A stretch of 45,838 nucleotides of DNA from an uncultured Shewanella sp. (GTDB lineage Bacteria; Pseudomonadota; Gammaproteobacteria; Enterobacterales; Shewanellaceae), in NCBI GenBank assembly GCA_947503555.1, contig CANNEE010000024.1:1-45838 (forward strand), written 5' to 3'. Positions 8,197 through 18,653 of this stretch are shown here, piece by piece. The stretch's first letter is position 1, and every line of letters starts with the position of its first letter. A program made the position numbers and the translations under genes. The notes under the pieces are model-generated. The model was not told where the DNA came from and made no database searches. It worked only from the letters and a program-made list of their open reading frames with translations.

Positions 8197-8396
8197 TACA
8201 ATTTGATTCTATCGCAGACTTTTTCAATATGGGTGGCTATGGCTTCTATGTGTGGCTTGCCTATGGTGTCACCTTCACTTGCTTAACTAGCCTAATTTTC
8301 ATTAGCTCTAAAAAAGAAAAGCGAGTATTAACCGAGATTTCAAAGAAGATCCAACGCGAAGAAAAATTAAAAAAAAACAGAGGTAACAAGTCATGA
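8193..8396 (+). CDS. ccmD: CcmD, small membrane subunit of the heme release complex
   Basis: 67 aa with one transmembrane helix (about 17-38) containing the family pattern [12 protein letters not shown], followed by a lysine-rich cytoplasmic tail. CcmD stabilises the CcmABC-CcmE complex and is needed for release of heme-loaded CcmE. Overlaps ccmC and ccmE by 4 bp at each end. Confidence 0.95.
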   Translation: MIQFDSIADFFNMGGYGFYVWLAYGVTFTCLTSLIFISSKKEKRVLTEISKKIQREEKLKKNRGNKS

Positions 8397-8881
8397 ATCC
8401 AAGACGTAAAAAGCGCCTAGCACTTGCTGTTGCCCTAATTGGCGGTGTCGCTGCCATCGCATCACTACTCTTGTACGCACTCAACTCTAATCTGAACCTT
8501 TTCTACACTCCTACGGAGATAGTTCAAGGCAAACAAGATACGGGAATTAAGCCAGAAATCGGTCAACGCATACGTGTAGGCGGTATGGTAACCGTGGGCT
8601 CAATGAACCGAGATCCAGAAAGCTTATATGTAGAGTTTGCTGTTCATGATTCATTAGGTGGCGAAGTTATCGTAACCTATGATGACCTACTTCCAGACCT
8701 ATTTAGGGAAGGACAAGGCATCGTGGCGCAAGGCGTACTAATTGAACCTGGTAAGCTGGAAGCAACCGAAGTGCTTGCTAAGCATGACGAGAACTATATG
8801 CCACCAGAAGTTGCGGAAGCTATGGGTCAGAGCCACAATAAAGTGGAATATACAGAAACCCAAACCAAGTCAAAGCAATAA
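8393..8881 (+). CDS. ccmE: Periplasmic heme chaperone CcmE
   Basis: 162 aa. An N-terminal anchor helix (about 9-29) is followed by a periplasmic OB-fold domain. The heme-binding motif HDENY holds His131, which forms the covalent bond with heme vinyl, and Tyr135, the axial ligand. CcmE carries heme from CcmC to CcmF. The C-terminal tail after about residue 145 is polar and probably disordered. Last gene of the operon; a terminator follows about 25 bp downstream. Confidence 0.97.
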   Translation: MNPRRKKRLALAVALIGGVAAIASLLLYALNSNLNLFYTPTEIVQGKQDTGIKPEIGQRIRVGGMVTVGSMNRDPESLYVEFAVHDSLGGEVIVTYDDLLPDLFREGQGIVAQGVLIEPGKLEATEVLAKHDENYMPPEVAEAMGQSHNKVEYTETQTKSKQ

Positions 8882-8906
8882 TACCAATTAGGTATCCATA
8901 TACATA

Positions 8907-8932
8907 AAGCCTCATTAGTGAGGCTTTTTTAT
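8907..8932 (+). terminator. Terminator after ccmE
   Basis: Hairpin AAGCCTCA/TGAGGCTT with a TTAG loop followed by T6, directly downstream of the ccmE stop. Confidence 0.93.
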
Positions 8933-9001
8933 TGCCAAACTCCCCTTACCCGCCCTATATTGATTATAACGTCTACGTCTATTGTTAATGGAGGGTGAGC
9001 T

Positions 9002-9979
9002 ATGAGGCTAATAATAGCGCTCTTACTATTAACATTTAGCATTCCAGCGTTAAGTGCAAAAATCCTTATAATAGGCAGCTATCATGCGAGTTACCCATGG
9101 GAGTTAGACTATAACCTTGCCATTAAAGATACGTTAGGCGACAACCATAGCTATTACCACTACCACATGGATACCAAACGCATTCAGCCTGAAGCGTATC
9201 AAGCAAGAGCTGACGAAGCCTGGGAGCTATATTTGGCCGTCAAGCCTGACCTTGTATTCTTAGGCGATGATAACGCCGTTAAATACCTTCACCAGCGTCT
9301 AAGAGCGACACAGACTCCAGTGGTATACTTGGGAATTAATCAAGATGCTAGGCACTATAAGCTAAATGAAGCAGATAACTTCACAGGGGTTCTAGAACGC
9401 CCCCTATTTAAACGCTCTATCATTCTGGCACAGCAGTTAATCGGAAAGCGCCCCAATCCAAAAGTACTAGTCCTATTTGACTCTGGCATCACCTCTCAAG
9501 TCACAACTGACTATATAACGAAGAAAAAAGAAACGGTTAATATTGGCGAGACACAACTCGATATCAAGTCCATTGATAATTATGAACATTGGCAACAGCT
9601 CGTCAGCAATGCTAAAGACTTAGGTTACACCGCGATCTTTATCGGCCTTTATCAAACCCTGAAGGACAGCAAAGGAGAACATGTTCCGGAATTAGAAGTG
9701 CTCTCTTGGACTCGACAACATGCATCGGTTCCTCACTTCGGCTTCTGGAGCTTTAGCATTGGCAAAGAGGGGAATATAGGCGGCTATGTGTTAGATGGCT
9801 ATGTCCACGGCGTTAATGCTGCGACACTAGGTAGAAGATTACTTGCTGGGACTAAACCTAGATCCCTGTTTCCTAAAACAGATAGTACTGGGCGCTATGT
9901 ATTAAGCCGAAGTGGCATTAAGAAGTGGCAACTCACGATCCCTGATAACGTTCTGAGAAGGGCTGTGTGGGTAGAATAA
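9002..9979 (+). CDS. Exported ABC substrate-binding-like protein, function unknown
   Basis: 325 aa with a clear signal peptide (about 1-19, ending ALSA), so periplasmic. GGAGGG lies upstream of the ATG. The mature part resembles the periplasmic-binding-protein fold of the ABC_sub_bind type (KILIIGSYHASYPWELDYN; PDLVFLGDDNAVKYL; TPVVYLGIN; GGYVLDGYVHGVNAATLGRRL). No permease, ATPase or sensor kinase gene is next to it, so it is an orphan binding protein, and its ligand cannot be read from the sequence. It stands alone between the ccmE terminator and a terminator shared with rplQ. Two-component sensors of related families use the same fold, but this protein has no signalling domain. Confidence 0.8.
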   Translation: MRLIIALLLLTFSIPALSAKILIIGSYHASYPWELDYNLAIKDTLGDNHSYYHYHMDTKRIQPEAYQARADEAWELYLAVKPDLVFLGDDNAVKYLHQRLRATQTPVVYLGINQDARHYKLNEADNFTGVLERPLFKRSIILAQQLIGKRPNPKVLVLFDSGITSQVTTDYITKKKETVNIGETQLDIKSIDNYEHWQQLVSNAKDLGYTAIFIGLYQTLKDSKGEHVPELEVLSWTRQHASVPHFGFWSFSIGKEGNIGGYVLDGYVHGVNAATLGRRLLAGTKPRSLFPKTDSTGRYVLSRSGIKKWQLTIPDNVLRRAVWVE

Positions 9980-10011
9980 AAAAAGCCGCGTTAAATAACG
10001 CGGCTTTTTAT
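9979..10011. terminator. Bidirectional terminator between the orphan binding protein and rplQ
   Basis: Hairpin GCCGCGTT/AACGCGGC (9985-9992, 9997-10004) with A and T runs on both sides. It closes the plus-strand gene ending at 9979 and the minus-strand alpha operon ending at 10026. Confidence 0.95.
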
Positions 10012-10025
10012 TGAATTACCTAAGC

Positions 10026-10421
10026 TTATTCAGCAGAGTCATCTTCAACAGCTTCAGCTGCTTCAGGACGACCAACTAGCTCGATGTACGCCATTGGTGC
10101 TTTATCACCTGTACGTAGACCGCACTTTAGGATACGGGTGTAACCACCAGGACGTTCCTGGAAGCGTGGACCCAATTCAGTAAATAATTTACCTACGACT
10201 TCTTGGTCGCGGGTACGAGCAAATGCCAAACGACGATTTGCAACGCTGTCACTTTTAGCAAGTGTTATCAGAGGCTCAACTACGCGACGCAGTTCCTTCG
10301 CCTTGGCTACTGTTGTCTTGATGATCTCATGACGAACAAGTGAACCAGCCATGTTACGGAACATAGCTTGGCGGTGGCTGCTGTTGCGGTTAAGTTGACG
10401 ACCACTCTTACGATGGCGCAT
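10026..10421 (-). CDS. rplQ: Ribosomal protein bL17
   Basis: 131 aa, starting [20 protein letters not shown], the diagnostic N-terminus of bL17. Large-subunit protein near the exit tunnel. Last gene of the alpha operon (rpsM-rpsK-rpsD-rpoA-rplQ), followed within 20 bp by a strong terminator. The acidic C-terminal tail (about 120-131) is slightly longer than in E. coli. Confidence 0.98.
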   Translation of the reverse strand: MRHRKSGRQLNRNSSHRQAMFRNMAGSLVRHEIIKTTVAKAKELRRVVEPLITLAKSDSVANRRLAFARTRDQEVVGKLFTELGPRFQERPGGYTRILKCGLRTGDKAPMAYIELVGRPEAAEAVEDDSAE

Positions 10422-10461
10422 GACCTAATCCTTATTACCTAAATCTGTACAAATCTGGGAC

Positions 10462-11451
10462 TTATAGGTCGTCTGCAAGACTAGCCGGTGGCCAGTTCTC
10501 AAGACGCATACCTAAAGACAGTCCGCGAGAAGCCAAAACATCCTTAATTTCGGTAAGAGACTTCTTACCAAGGTTAGGGGTTTTAAGCAGCTCAACCTCT
10601 GTGCGCTGTACCAGATCTCCGATGTAATGAATCGCTTCAGCCTTCAAGCAGTTGGCTGAACGTACAGTTAGCTCTAGATCGTCGACAGGACGCAACAGAA
10701 TTGGATCGAACTCTGGCTTCTCTTCTTTTTGCTCTGGCTCAGTAACATCGCGAAGCTCAACAAACGCATCTAGCTGTTCTGCTAGGATGGTCGCTGAACG
10801 ACGGATGGCTTCCTCAGGATCGATAGTACCATTGGTAGTCATATCGATAACGAGTTTATCCAAGTCAGTACGCTGTTCAACACGCGCAGCTTCCACATTG
10901 TAGGCGATACGCGCTACAGGTGAAAAAGAAGCATCGACTAGCAAACGACCGATTGGGCGCTCGTCGTCTTCGGTTTGTGCTCTAGCAGAAGCTGGAACAT
11001 AACCACGACCACGCTCAACACGGATACGCATGCTAATGTCACTGTTACCTGTCAGATGACAAATAACATGATCCGGATTCATAACGGTAACATCGCCGTC
11101 ATGAGTAATATCTGCTGCGGTAACAGGGCCTGCGCCGGACTTGCTCAACGTGAGCATAGCCTCGTCTTTACCCTCGATAGTCACTGCTAGACCTTTAAGG
11201 TTAAGCAATATTTCAAGGATATCTTCTTGTACGCCTTCCTTACTGCTGTACTCATGCAGTACGCCATCAATCTCGACTTCGGTAACCGCGCAGCCAGGCA
11301 TTGATGACAAAAGGATACGACGCAACGCGTTACCTAAAGTGTGTCCGAAACCACGCTCAAGTGGCTCCAAAGTAACTTTGGCACGAGTTGGGTTAACCTG
11401 CTCGATATCAACGAGACGCGGTTTAAGAAATTCTGTAACAGAACCCTGCAT
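10462..11451 (-). CDS. rpoA: RNA polymerase alpha subunit
   Basis: 329 aa, the same length as in E. coli. The N-terminal dimerisation domain (about 1-235) contains [19 protein letters not shown] linker leads to the C-terminal domain (about 250-329) with SVLNCL-like [17 protein letters not shown] and [12 protein letters not shown], which contacts UP elements and activators such as CRP. Lies between rpsD and rplQ, as in the alpha operon of enterobacteria. Confidence 0.99.
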   Translation of the reverse strand: MQGSVTEFLKPRLVDIEQVNPTRAKVTLEPLERGFGHTLGNALRRILLSSMPGCAVTEVEIDGVLHEYSSKEGVQEDILEILLNLKGLAVTIEGKDEAMLTLSKSGAGPVTAADITHDGDVTVMNPDHVICHLTGNSDISMRIRVERGRGYVPASARAQTEDDERPIGRLLVDASFSPVARIAYNVEAARVEQRTDLDKLVIDMTTNGTIDPEEAIRRSATILAEQLDAFVELRDVTEPEQKEEKPEFDPILLRPVDDLELTVRSANCLKAEAIHYIGDLVQRTEVELLKTPNLGKKSLTEIKDVLASRGLSLGMRLENWPPASLADDL

Positions 11452-11475
11452 TGTGTCCTCTCTTTTAAGTTAACT

Positions 11476-12096
11476 TTACTTAGAGTAAAGTTCGACGATC
11501 AGCTGTTCGTTAATTTCCGCAGACAAATCGCTACGCTCTGGTAGGCGTTTAAACTCACCAGACATTTTAGCTTCGTCTACTTCTACCCATGTAGGCTTCT
11601 CGCGCTGAGCAGCCACTTCTAGAGCAGCCTTAATACGAGCTTGCTTTAGAGACTTCTCACGAACGCTAACAACATCATTCGCAGACACTTTGAATGAAGG
11701 AATGTTAACAACGCGACCGTTAACCAAAATTGACTTGTGGCTAACCAGCTGACGTGCTTCTGCACGTGTCGCACCAAAGCCCATACGATAAACTACGTTA
11801 TCAAGACGGGTTTCTAAAAGTTGCAATAGGTTTTCACCGGTATTGCCTTTTAGACGTGCAGCATTTTTATAGTAGTTACGGAATTGCTTTTCTAGCACAC
11901 CGTAAATACGACGAACTTTTTGCTTCTCGCGTAGCTGTAGACCGTACTCTGACAGACGAGGCTTACGAGCGCCGTGCTGACCAGGTGCAGCTTCAAGCTT
12001 ACACTTCGAATCGATTGCTCTCACACCGCTTTTTAGGAAGAGGTCTGTACCTTCCCGGCGGCTGAGCTTGAGCTTAGGACCCAAGTATCTTGCCAT
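11476..12096 (-). CDS. rpsD: Ribosomal protein uS4
   Basis: 206 aa, beginning [19 protein letters not shown], with an S4 RNA-binding domain (about 96-156; [24 protein letters not shown] in part). Primary 16S binder. In E. coli it is also the translational repressor of the alpha operon, binding the leader in front of rpsM; that leader is recognisable here at 12890-12962. Confidence 0.99.
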   Translation of the reverse strand: MARYLGPKLKLSRREGTDLFLKSGVRAIDSKCKLEAAPGQHGARKPRLSEYGLQLREKQKVRRIYGVLEKQFRNYYKNAARLKGNTGENLLQLLETRLDNVVYRMGFGATRAEARQLVSHKSILVNGRVVNIPSFKVSANDVVSVREKSLKQARIKAALEVAAQREKPTWVEVDEAKMSGEFKRLPERSDLSAEINEQLIVELYSK

Positions 12097-12131
12097 GTTC
12101 TTTCTCCAACTTTCCTATCTAAAACCGCGAC

Positions 12132-12524
12132 TTAAACACGACGCTTTTTAGGAGGACGACAACCATTATGAGGGATAGGCGTCACATCGGTAATGTTGGT
12201 AATTTTATAACCAACAGCGTTCAGCGCACGAATGGCTGATTCACGACCTGGACCTGGACCCTTTACGAATACTTCAAGATTTTTAACACCATAATCCTGA
12301 GCAGCATTACCTGCGCGCTCAGCAGCTACCTGTGCAGCGAATGGAGTAGATTTACGTGAACCACGGAAACCACTGCCACCTGCGGTAGCCCATGCTAGGG
12401 CATTACCTTGACGATCTGTAATGGTAACAATTGTATTGTTGAAAGATGCATGGATATGAGCCATGCCATCAGCAACCTGCTTACGTACGCGCTTACGCGG
12501 AGAACGTGACGGAACTTTAGCCAT
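12132..12524 (-). CDS. rpsK: Ribosomal protein uS11
   Basis: 130 aa with the uS11 signatures [16 protein letters not shown] and the C-terminal RPPKKRRV. Small-subunit platform protein. Second gene of the alpha operon, 17 bp after rpsM. Confidence 0.99.
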   Translation of the reverse strand: MAKVPSRSPRKRVRKQVADGMAHIHASFNNTIVTITDRQGNALAWATAGGSGFRGSRKSTPFAAQVAAERAGNAAQDYGVKNLEVFVKGPGPGRESAIRALNAVGYKITNITDVTPIPHNGCRPPKKRRV

Positions 12525-12541
12525 TTTGGTTTACCTTCCCG

Positions 12542-12898
12542 TTACTTTCTAATAGGTTTACGTGGACCTTTACGCGTACGCGCATTGGTCTTAGTACGTT
12601 GCCCACGTAGGGGCAGGCTACGACGGTGACGGAGACCACGATAACAACCAAGATCCATAAGACGCTTGATGTTCATTGAAATCTCACGACGCAAGTCACC
12701 TTCTACTTCGTATTTGGCAACTTCTTCACGTAGAGTATCTATTTGAGCTTCGCTCAATTCCTTGATCTTAGCATCTTCGGCAACGTTACTAGCAGCACAA
12801 ATTGCTTTAGCGCTAGTACGACCGATACCGAAAATTGCAGTCAATGCAATAACAGTATGCTTATGATCAGGAATGTTAATGCCAGCGATACGGGCCAC
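12542..12898 (-). CDS. rpsM: Ribosomal protein uS13
   Basis: 118 aa with a GTG start, as in E. coli, preceded by AAGGAG. Begins [20 protein letters not shown] and ends in the basic tail [12 protein letters not shown] that contacts tRNA. First gene of the alpha operon. Its ribosome binding site lies within the conserved S4-responsive leader. Confidence 0.99.
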   Translation of the reverse strand: MARIAGINIPDHKHTVIALTAIFGIGRTSAKAICAASNVAEDAKIKELSEAQIDTLREEVAKYEVEGDLRREISMNIKRLMDLGCYRGLRHRRSLPLRGQRTKTNARTRKGPRKPIRK

Positions 12899-12962
12899 TA
12901 TGCACTCCTTAAGTTAAAGGTCATCTGTGAAAAGCCCGGTAGGATACTCGACAGATGACAAT
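12890..12962 (-). ncRNA. Alpha operon leader (S4-binding pseudoknot, Alpha_RBS type)
   Basis: The minus-strand sequence just before rpsM keeps the blocks known from the E. coli alpha leader: GAGTATCCT, CGGGCTTTTCA and AGGAGTGCATAGTGGCC. A 9-bp stem GTCATCTGT/ACAGATGAC (12951-12959 with 12920-12928) encloses them. By family, S4 binds this pseudoknot and traps the ribosome at the rpsM GTG start. Confidence 0.9.
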
Positions 12963-12977
12963 TTAGCAAATAATATT

Positions 12978-13006
12978 TTGACCAGCTCAAAAAACGAGCT
13001 GGTCAA
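12978..13006 (-). terminator. Strong hairpin between rpmJ and rpsM
   Basis: Perfect 11-bp stem TTGACCAGCTC/GAGCTGGTCAA with a 7-nt U-rich loop, in the gap between the spc and alpha operons. On the minus strand it is followed by AATATTATTT rather than a clean U run, so it may be a weak or partial terminator, or an RNA processing site. The alpha promoter should lie nearby, but I see no clear match. Confidence 0.5.
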
Positions 13007-13014
13007 ATGCTTTT

Positions 13015-13128
13015 TTAGCCTTGACGCTGTTTGTGTTTTGGTTCAACACAGATAACGCGTACAACGCCACTACGCTTTACGATCTTGCAGTTACGGCAGA
13101 TCTTCTTCACGGAAGCTCGAACTTTCAT
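13015..13128 (-). CDS. rpmJ: Ribosomal protein bL36
   Basis: 37 aa read directly from the sequence: begins [15 protein letters not shown] and ends KHKQRQG. Zinc-binding residues Cys11, Cys14, Cys27 and His32 are all present, so this is the zinc (C+) form. Last gene of the spc operon, 23 bp after secY, as in E. coli. A hairpin follows. Confidence 0.98.
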   Translation of the reverse strand: MKVRASVKKICRNCKIVKRSGVVRVICVEPKHKQRQG

Positions 13129-13151
13129 TTCATCACTCCGTAAAGCCTATC

Positions 13152-14492
13152 TTACTTACCAAAGCGATCTAAGTTCGCTTTGTTAACTAGATTGGCTTTC
13201 TTCATCACAGACTCATACTGATGAGACATCATATGGGTCTGAACCTGAGCCATGAAGTCCATGATTACGACTACCATAATTAGTAGTGAAGTACCGCCAA
13301 AGTAGAACTGTACTTTCCACGCAATTAACATGAACTCCGGAATTAAACAGATAAAGGTAATGTATAACGCACCTGCCAATGTCAGGCGAGTCATCACTTT
13401 ATCAATGTAACGCGAAGTCTGTTCTCCAGGACGTATCCCGGGAATGAACGCACCACTTTTCTTCAAGTTATCTGCAGTTTCACGTGGGTTAAATACCAAC
13501 GCTGTATAGAAAAAGCAGAAGAAGATAATAGCAGCTGAGTATAACAATGAGTACAGCGGTTGTCCCGGAGAAACAGCTAGTGAAAAATCACTTAACCATG
13601 TCATGGACTCATTTTGACCAAACCACTGAGCCAGTGTGCCTGGGAACAAAATGATGCTGGACGCAAAGATTGGCGGAATAACACCTGCCATATTCACTTT
13701 CAACGGTAGATGTGTGCTTTGTGCAGCAAATACCTTACGGCCCTGCTGACGTTTTGCATAGTTAACGACAATACGACGTTGACCACGCTCTACAAACACT
13801 ACGAAGTAAGTTACAGCAAATACTATCAATGCCAATAACAGCAGCACTAATACGTTCAAATCGCCTTGACGCGCCTGCTCGGCCGTTTGACCGATAGCTG
13901 AAGGCAAACCAGCAACAATACCTGCGAAAATAAGAATCGAGATACCGTTACCAATGCCTCGTTCGGTAATCTGCTCACCTAGCCACATAAGGAACATGGT
14001 TCCGGTAACTAAACTGATTACAGCTACAACATAGAAACCAATACCTAGGTTGACCACAAGGCCAGGCACTAGGTTTGGAAGACCCGTTGCTATACCGATC
14101 GACTGGAACGTACCTAACACTAAGGTACCATAACGCGTGTACTGACTGATTTTCTTACGGCCTGACTCACCTTCCTTCTTAAGTTCAGCGAGTGCAGGGT
14201 GAACCACAGTCAACAACTGCATAATAATAGATGCAGAAATGTACGGCATGATACCCAATGCAAATATCGAGGCACGTTCAAGGGCGCCACCAGAGAACAT
14301 GTTAAACATGCTCAAGATGGTACCCTTTTGCTGAGCAAACAACTCAGCTAATACAGCTGCGTCAATACCAGGAATTGGTACAAACGAACCGGCTCTAAAG
14401 ACGATAATTGCACCAATCACGAACAGGAGACGTGTCTTCAATTCTGATAGACCGCCTTTCGCGCTTTTTAAATCAAGTCCTGGTTTTGCCAT
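13152..14492 (-). CDS. secY: Protein translocase subunit SecY
   Basis: 446 aa with about ten transmembrane helices. Begins [21 protein letters not shown]. The plug and channel signatures are present ([40 protein letters not shown]), as is the cytoplasmic loop [21 protein letters not shown]. Forms the SecYEG export channel with SecE, whose gene lies at 40098 in this window. Starts 6 bp after rplO. Confidence 0.99.
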   Translation of the reverse strand: MAKPGLDLKSAKGGLSELKTRLLFVIGAIIVFRAGSFVPIPGIDAAVLAELFAQQKGTILSMFNMFSGGALERASIFALGIMPYISASIIMQLLTVVHPALAELKKEGESGRKKISQYTRYGTLVLGTFQSIGIATGLPNLVPGLVVNLGIGFYVVAVISLVTGTMFLMWLGEQITERGIGNGISILIFAGIVAGLPSAIGQTAEQARQGDLNVLVLLLLALIVFAVTYFVVFVERGQRRIVVNYAKRQQGRKVFAAQSTHLPLKVNMAGVIPPIFASSIILFPGTLAQWFGQNESMTWLSDFSLAVSPGQPLYSLLYSAAIIFFCFFYTALVFNPRETADNLKKSGAFIPGIRPGEQTSRYIDKVMTRLTLAGALYITFICLIPEFMLIAWKVQFYFGGTSLLIMVVVIMDFMAQVQTHMMSHQYESVMKKANLVNKANLDRFGK

Positions 14493-14498
14493 CGACTA

Positions 14499-14933
14499 TT
14501 ATTCCTCGATCTTACCGCCGGCAGCTTCAATAGCTGCACGTGCACCTTTGGTTACCTTTAGACCTTTTACAGTCACTGGGCGCTCAATGGTACCTGAAAG
14601 AACAATTTTCGCAAACTGGATATTGCGAGTAATTAAATTCGCATCTTTCAGTGCGTTAAGGTCGACAACATCACCGTTAACTTTTGCTAGTTCGTGTAGA
14701 CGAACTTCAGCACTTACCAAAGATAGGCGCGAAGTGAAACCGAACTTAGGCAAACGGATCTTAAGTGGCATTTGACCACCCTCGAAGCCAACGCGAACAC
14801 CGCCGCCGCTACGAGATTTTTGACCCTTGTGACCACGACCAGCAGTCTTACCTAAACCAGAACCGATACCGCGACCTACACGCTTTGGTGCAGACTTAGA
14901 GCCTGCAGCTGGAGATAGAGTATTTAAACGCAT
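14499..14933 (-). CDS. rplO: Ribosomal protein uL15
   Basis: 144 aa. Begins [20 protein letters not shown]; the glycine-rich N-terminal extension ([19 protein letters not shown]) is typical of uL15. Late-assembling large-subunit protein. Starts 3 bp after the rpmD stop. Confidence 0.99.
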   Translation of the reverse strand: MRLNTLSPAAGSKSAPKRVGRGIGSGLGKTAGRGHKGQKSRSGGGVRVGFEGGQMPLKIRLPKFGFTSRLSLVSAEVRLHELAKVNGDVVDLNALKDANLITRNIQFAKIVLSGTIERPVTVKGLKVTKGARAAIEAAGGKIEE

Positions 14934-14936
14934 CGC

Positions 14937-15119
14937 TTATTCCTCCACCGAAACCATGTAGTAAACTTTATTAATCATACCGCGAACAGCAGGAGTATCC
15001 TCTAGTTCAACAGTGTGATTAATACGGCGCAGACCTAGGCCAGTAAGTGTGGCACGGTGCTTTGGTAAACGACCAATAGCACTTTTAGTCTGAGTTACTT
15101 TAATTGTTTTCTTAGCCAT
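14937..15119 (-). CDS. rpmD: Ribosomal protein uL30
   Basis: 60 aa with the uL30 pattern [19 protein letters not shown] and [10 protein letters not shown]. It lies between rpsE and rplO, the conserved spc order. Confidence 0.98.
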   Translation of the reverse strand: MAKKTIKVTQTKSAIGRLPKHRATLTGLGLRRINHTVELEDTPAVRGMINKVYYMVSVEE

Positions 15120-15125
15120 GGTGCA

Positions 15126-15632
15126 TTACCCCCGAATTTCGTCAACATTCAGGCCACGCTTAGCTGCAACTTGTGCTGGTGACTTCATATGTACCAGTGC
15201 GTCTACAGTAGCGCGAACGATGTTGATCGGGTTAGTAGAACCGTAAGCTTTAGATAGTACGTTGTGTACACCTGCAACTTCCAATACGGCACGCATTGCA
15301 CCACCGGCGATTACACCAGTACCTTCACTTGCTGGCTGCATGTAAACACGCGAACCTGAGTGACGACCCTTAATTGGGTGGTGTAGAGTGCCTTCGTTAA
15401 GTTCTACATTAACAATGTTGCGACGTGCTTTTTCCATTGCTTTTTGAATAGCAGCTGGAACTTCACGCGCTTTACCATAGCCGAAGCCAACCTTACCATT
15501 ACCATCACCGACAACTGTTAGTGCAGTGAAGCTAAAGATACGACCGCCTTTAACTACTTTAGAAACACGGTTTACAGCAATTAGTTTTTCCTGCAAATCG
15601 TCTTTTTGTTGCTGAGCTTCAAATTTAGCCAT
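15126..15632 (-). CDS. rpsE: Ribosomal protein uS5
   Basis: 168 aa from the ATG at 15632 ([20 protein letters not shown]), which has AAGGGG eight bases upstream; the upstream ATG at 15641 sits too close to that site. Contains the S5 double-stranded RNA domain ([20 protein letters not shown]) and a C-terminal domain with [19 protein letters not shown]. Needed for decoding accuracy. Confidence 0.98.
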   Translation of the reverse strand: MAKFEAQQQKDDLQEKLIAVNRVSKVVKGGRIFSFTALTVVGDGNGKVGFGYGKAREVPAAIQKAMEKARRNIVNVELNEGTLHHPIKGRHSGSRVYMQPASEGTGVIAGGAMRAVLEVAGVHNVLSKAYGSTNPINIVRATVDALVHMKSPAQVAAKRGLNVDEIRG

Positions 15633-15644
15633 TTTCATCACCCC

Positions 15645-15995
15645 TTAGAACTGGAGGCCAGCTTCACGAGCGGCATCTGCTAGTGCAGCAACACGACCGT
15701 GATACTTGAAACCAGAACGATCGAACGCAACTACTGTTACGCCTTTTTCGATCGCGCGCTCTGCTACGGCTTTGCCGATAGCTTTAGCTGCGTCAACGTT
15801 ACCGGTGCTCTTCAGTTGCTCGCTAACCGCTTTTTCAACGGTTGAAGCTGCTGCCACAACTTGTGCTTCAGGGTTAATTACCTGAGCATAGATGTGACGC
15901 GGCGTGCGATGCACAACTAGACGGTTAACGCCCAGCTCTTGGATTTTCTTACGTGCACGAGTAGCGCGACGTAAGCGAGATGTTTTCTTATCCAT
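15645..15995 (-). CDS. rplR: Ribosomal protein uL18
   Basis: 116 aa, [21 protein letters not shown] at the basic N-terminus (quoted from residue 1 in part: [17 protein letters not shown]) and [20 protein letters not shown] at the C-terminus. It binds 5S rRNA with uL5. Lies 10 bp after rplF in the spc operon. Confidence 0.98.
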   Translation of the reverse strand: MDKKTSRLRRATRARKKIQELGVNRLVVHRTPRHIYAQVINPEAQVVAAASTVEKAVSEQLKSTGNVDAAKAIGKAVAERAIEKGVTVVAFDRSGFKYHGRVAALADAAREAGLQF

Positions 15996-16005
15996 ATCGC
16001 GTTAC

Positions 16006-16539
16006 CTACTTCTTCTTAGCCTCTTTACGGCGTACTTGCTCGTCAGAATAACGAACACCCTTACCTTTATAAGGCTCTGGTGGACGGTATCCGCGAATCT
16101 CAGCAGCCACCTGACCAACTAACTGCTTATCAGTACCCTTAAGTACGATTTCAGTTTGGCTAGGACACTCTGCTGTTACGCCAGCGGGTAGTTCATGTAC
16201 TAAAGGATGTGAGAAACCTAAAGTCAAATCAACGCCTTTACCGGCAACTTTTGCACGGTAACCAACACCAATAAGAGTTAGTCTCTTTTCGAAACCTTCA
16301 GATACACCAACAACCATGTTGTTAACCAATGCACGAGCAGTACCAGCTTGCGCCCAAGCGTTAGCAACGCCTTCAACTGGTGCAAACTTAACTTCGTTAC
16401 CTTCAACGGCAACGCTTACCGCGCTGTTGATTACTCGAGTCAGGCTACCTTTACCGCCTTTAACGGTAATTTCCTGATCTTTTAATGTCACCTCTACGCC
16501 TGCAGGAAGAGTGACCGGTGCTTTTGCAACACGAGACAT
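16006..16539 (-). CDS. rplF: Ribosomal protein uL6
   Basis: 177 aa with two repeated L6 domains. The C-terminal signature [20 protein letters not shown] is intact. Lies near the GTPase centre of the large subunit. Starts 10 bp after rpsH. Confidence 0.99.
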   Translation of the reverse strand: MSRVAKAPVTLPAGVEVTLKDQEITVKGGKGSLTRVINSAVSVAVEGNEVKFAPVEGVANAWAQAGTARALVNNMVVGVSEGFEKRLTLIGVGYRAKVAGKGVDLTLGFSHPLVHELPAGVTAECPSQTEIVLKGTDKQLVGQVAAEIRGYRPPEPYKGKGVRYSDEQVRRKEAKKK

Positions 16540-16549
16540 TCTTAACTCC

Positions 16550-16942
16550 TTAAGCTACGTAGCAGATAACTTCACCACCCATGCCAGCTTGGCGGGCGGC
16601 ACGATCAGTCATCAAGCCTTTAGAAGTGGAAACAACTGCGACACCCAGGCCACCCATCACTTTTGGTAACTCGTCTTTACCTTTGTAAATACGAAGACCA
16701 GGACGGCTTACGCGCTGGATAGTCTCAACGACTGGTTGCCCTTGGAAATACTTAAGAGTGATTTCCAGTGTAGGCTTGGCTTCATCTGCTACGGCGTAGT
16801 CAGTGATATAACCTTCATCTTTAAGCAATTTCGCGATAGCGATTTTTAGCTTAGCAGACGGCATAGTAACTGATACTTTGTTAGCAGCTTGGCCGTTACG
16901 AATACGGGTTAACATATCCGCAATAGGATCTTGCATGCTCAT
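16550..16942 (-). CDS. rpsH: Ribosomal protein uS8
   Basis: 130 aa, [20 protein letters not shown] at the N-terminus and the S8 motif [20 protein letters not shown] at the C-terminus. In E. coli S8 is the translational repressor of the spc operon, acting at rplE; I did not identify the equivalent target here. Confidence 0.99.
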   Translation of the reverse strand: MSMQDPIADMLTRIRNGQAANKVSVTMPSAKLKIAIAKLLKDEGYITDYAVADEAKPTLEITLKYFQGQPVVETIQRVSRPGLRIYKGKDELPKVMGGLGVAVVSTSKGLMTDRAARQAGMGGEVICYVA

Positions 16943-16965
16943 AATAGCTTACTCCGTGACAGTGC

Positions 16966-17271
16966 TTACCAGCTGGCCTTACGCAGACCAGGAACTTCAC
17001 CACGCATGGTTGCTTCACGTAATTTAATACGGCTTAGGCCGAACTTACGTAGGAAACCATGTGGGCGACCAGTTTGACTACAGCGATTGCGCTGACGCGA
17101 AGAGCTAGAGTCACGTGGTAGGCCTTGCAGCTTAAGAACCGCGTCCCAACGATCTTCGTCAGAAGTTGTTGGCGCGCTGATGATTGCTTTAAGAGCTGCG
17201 CGCTTTTCAGCGTGCTTAGCTACGAGCTTGGCACGTTTTGCTTCACGTGCTTTCATTGAACTTTTTGCCAT
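16966..17271 (-). CDS. rpsN: Ribosomal protein uS14
   Basis: 101 aa, the long form without the CXXC zinc motif. C-terminal signature [20 protein letters not shown]. Small-subunit head protein. It lies between rplE and rpsH in the standard spc order. Confidence 0.99.
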   Translation of the reverse strand: MAKSSMKAREAKRAKLVAKHAEKRAALKAIISAPTTSDEDRWDAVLKLQGLPRDSSSSRQRNRCSQTGRPHGFLRKFGLSRIKLREATMRGEVPGLRKASW

Positions 17272-17281
17272 TGCGCTACCC

Positions 17282-17821
17282 TTATTTCTTGAATGGGAAG
17301 TTGAACGCGTCTAGTAGAGCACGGCCTTCTTCGTCATTCTTAGCAGTAGTAGTGATAACAATATCTAACCCGCGGATCTTATCGATCTTATCGTAATCGA
17401 TTTCAGGGAAGATGATTTGCTCACGAACACCCATAGCGTAGTTACCACGGCCGTCGAACGACTTAGCGCTCAGACCACGGAAGTCACGGATACGAGGGAT
17501 TGAGATTTCTACTAAACGCTCAAGGAATTCCCACATACGCTCACCACGTAGTGTTACCTTACAGCCAATAGGGTAGCCTTCACGGATTTTAAAGCCTGCA
17601 ACTGATTTACGAGCTACAGTTACAACAGGCTTTTGACCAGAAATAGCAGTCATGTCACGAAGCGCATGCTCCATAACTTTCTTATCTGCTACTGCCTCGC
17701 CAACACCCATATTAAGGGTGATCTTTTCAATCCGAGGGACTTGCATGACACTGGTATAACCGAACTTTTTAGAAAGTTCAGCAATCACAGTCTCTTTGTA
17801 CTTATCATGCAGTTTCGCCAT
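17282..17821 (-). CDS. rplE: Ribosomal protein uL5
   Basis: 179 aa, same length as E. coli. Motifs [19 protein letters not shown] and [17 protein letters not shown]. Binds 5S rRNA and the P-site tRNA region. Starts 12 bp after rplX. Confidence 0.99.
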   Translation of the reverse strand: MAKLHDKYKETVIAELSKKFGYTSVMQVPRIEKITLNMGVGEAVADKKVMEHALRDMTAISGQKPVVTVARKSVAGFKIREGYPIGCKVTLRGERMWEFLERLVEISIPRIRDFRGLSAKSFDGRGNYAMGVREQIIFPEIDYDKIDKIRGLDIVITTTAKNDEEGRALLDAFNFPFKK

Positions 17822-17833
17822 CGTTTACTCCAG

Positions 17834-18148
17834 TTACTTAACGAGTTCACTGTTCGACTTAAAGAAACGAACTTTTTTGCCGTCTTCAAATCGGAAACCA
17901 ATACGATCAGCCTTGCCAGAAGCAGGGTTGAAGATCGCTACATTTGATGCTTGAATCGGTGCTTCTTTCTCGATAATACCACCAGTCACACCCAGTTGTG
18001 GGTTAGGCTTCTGGTGCTTCTTAACAAGATTGATGCCTTCAACAATTAACTTACCAGTAGGAAGTACTTGGGTAACCTTACCGCGCTTACCTTTGTCTTT
18101 ACCTGCTAGTACAATTACTTCGTCTTCACGACGGATTTTAGCTGCCAT
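17834..18148 (-). CDS. rplX: Ribosomal protein uL24
   Basis: 104 aa with an N-terminal KOW motif ([20 protein letters not shown]). Assembly initiator of the large subunit. Lies 11 bp after rplN. Confidence 0.99.
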   Translation of the reverse strand: MAAKIRREDEVIVLAGKDKGKRGKVTQVLPTGKLIVEGINLVKKHQKPNPQLGVTGGIIEKEAPIQASNVAIFNPASGKADRIGFRFEDGKKVRFFKSNSELVK

Positions 18149-18159
18149 TTTGAAGCTCC

Positions 18160-18528
18160 TTACAGTACTTCTGGTGCCAGCGAGACAATTTTCATGAACT
18201 GCTCAGTACGCAATTCACGTGTCACTGGTCCAAAGATACGAGTACCAATCGGTGCAAGGTTAGCGTTAAGCAAAACCGCTGCGTTCCGATCGAAGCGAAT
18301 GACAGAACCGTCTGGACGACGTACGCCTTTCTTAGTACGGACTACCACCGCGTTATACACATCACCTTTCTTCGCTTTAGCGCGAGGAATTGCTTCTTTT
18401 ACAGAAACCTTGATGATGTCGCCGATACCGGCATAACGACGATGAGAGCCACCCAAGACCTTAATACACTGAACTCTACGAGCGCCACTGTTACAGGCGA
18501 CTTCTAGAGTCGATTGCATTTGGATCAT
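18160..18528 (-). CDS. rplN: Ribosomal protein uL14
   Basis: 122 aa from the ATG at 18528 ([18 protein letters not shown]), preceded by GGAG; this matches the family N-terminus. A longer reading from 18606 would run into the leader and is rejected. C-terminal signature [13 protein letters not shown] is intact. First gene of the spc operon. Confidence 0.98.
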   Translation of the reverse strand: MIQMQSTLEVACNSGARRVQCIKVLGGSHRRYAGIGDIIKVSVKEAIPRAKAKKGDVYNAVVVRTKKGVRRPDGSVIRFDRNAAVLLNANLAPIGTRIFGPVTRELRTEQFMKIVSLAPEVL

Positions 18529-18618
18529 TTTAAGTGCTCCGCTATCGTTACTACACAAACCCCCAGATGGGGCAACAATTACATCAATTTTGCCTAATAA
18601 TGACAAAATTGGCGCGCA

Positions 18619-18627
18619 AGTATAACA
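18619..18627 (-). promoter_or_regulatory. Candidate spc operon promoter (extended -10)
   Basis: Minus-strand TGTTATACT gives an extended -10 (TGnTATACT; hexamer at 18619-18624), followed by the GC-rich TGCGCGCC discriminator. No good -35 is visible at 16-18 bp spacing, which the extended element may compensate for. It lies about 90 bp upstream of rplN and just after the S10 operon terminator. Confidence 0.6.
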
Positions 18628-18653
18628 CCACTGTATGGGAAAGGATAGTATTA

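Noticed and set aside
10975-11544. Several plus-strand frames opposite rpoA and rpsD
   Set aside because: Antisense shadows with no start signals and no recognisable product.
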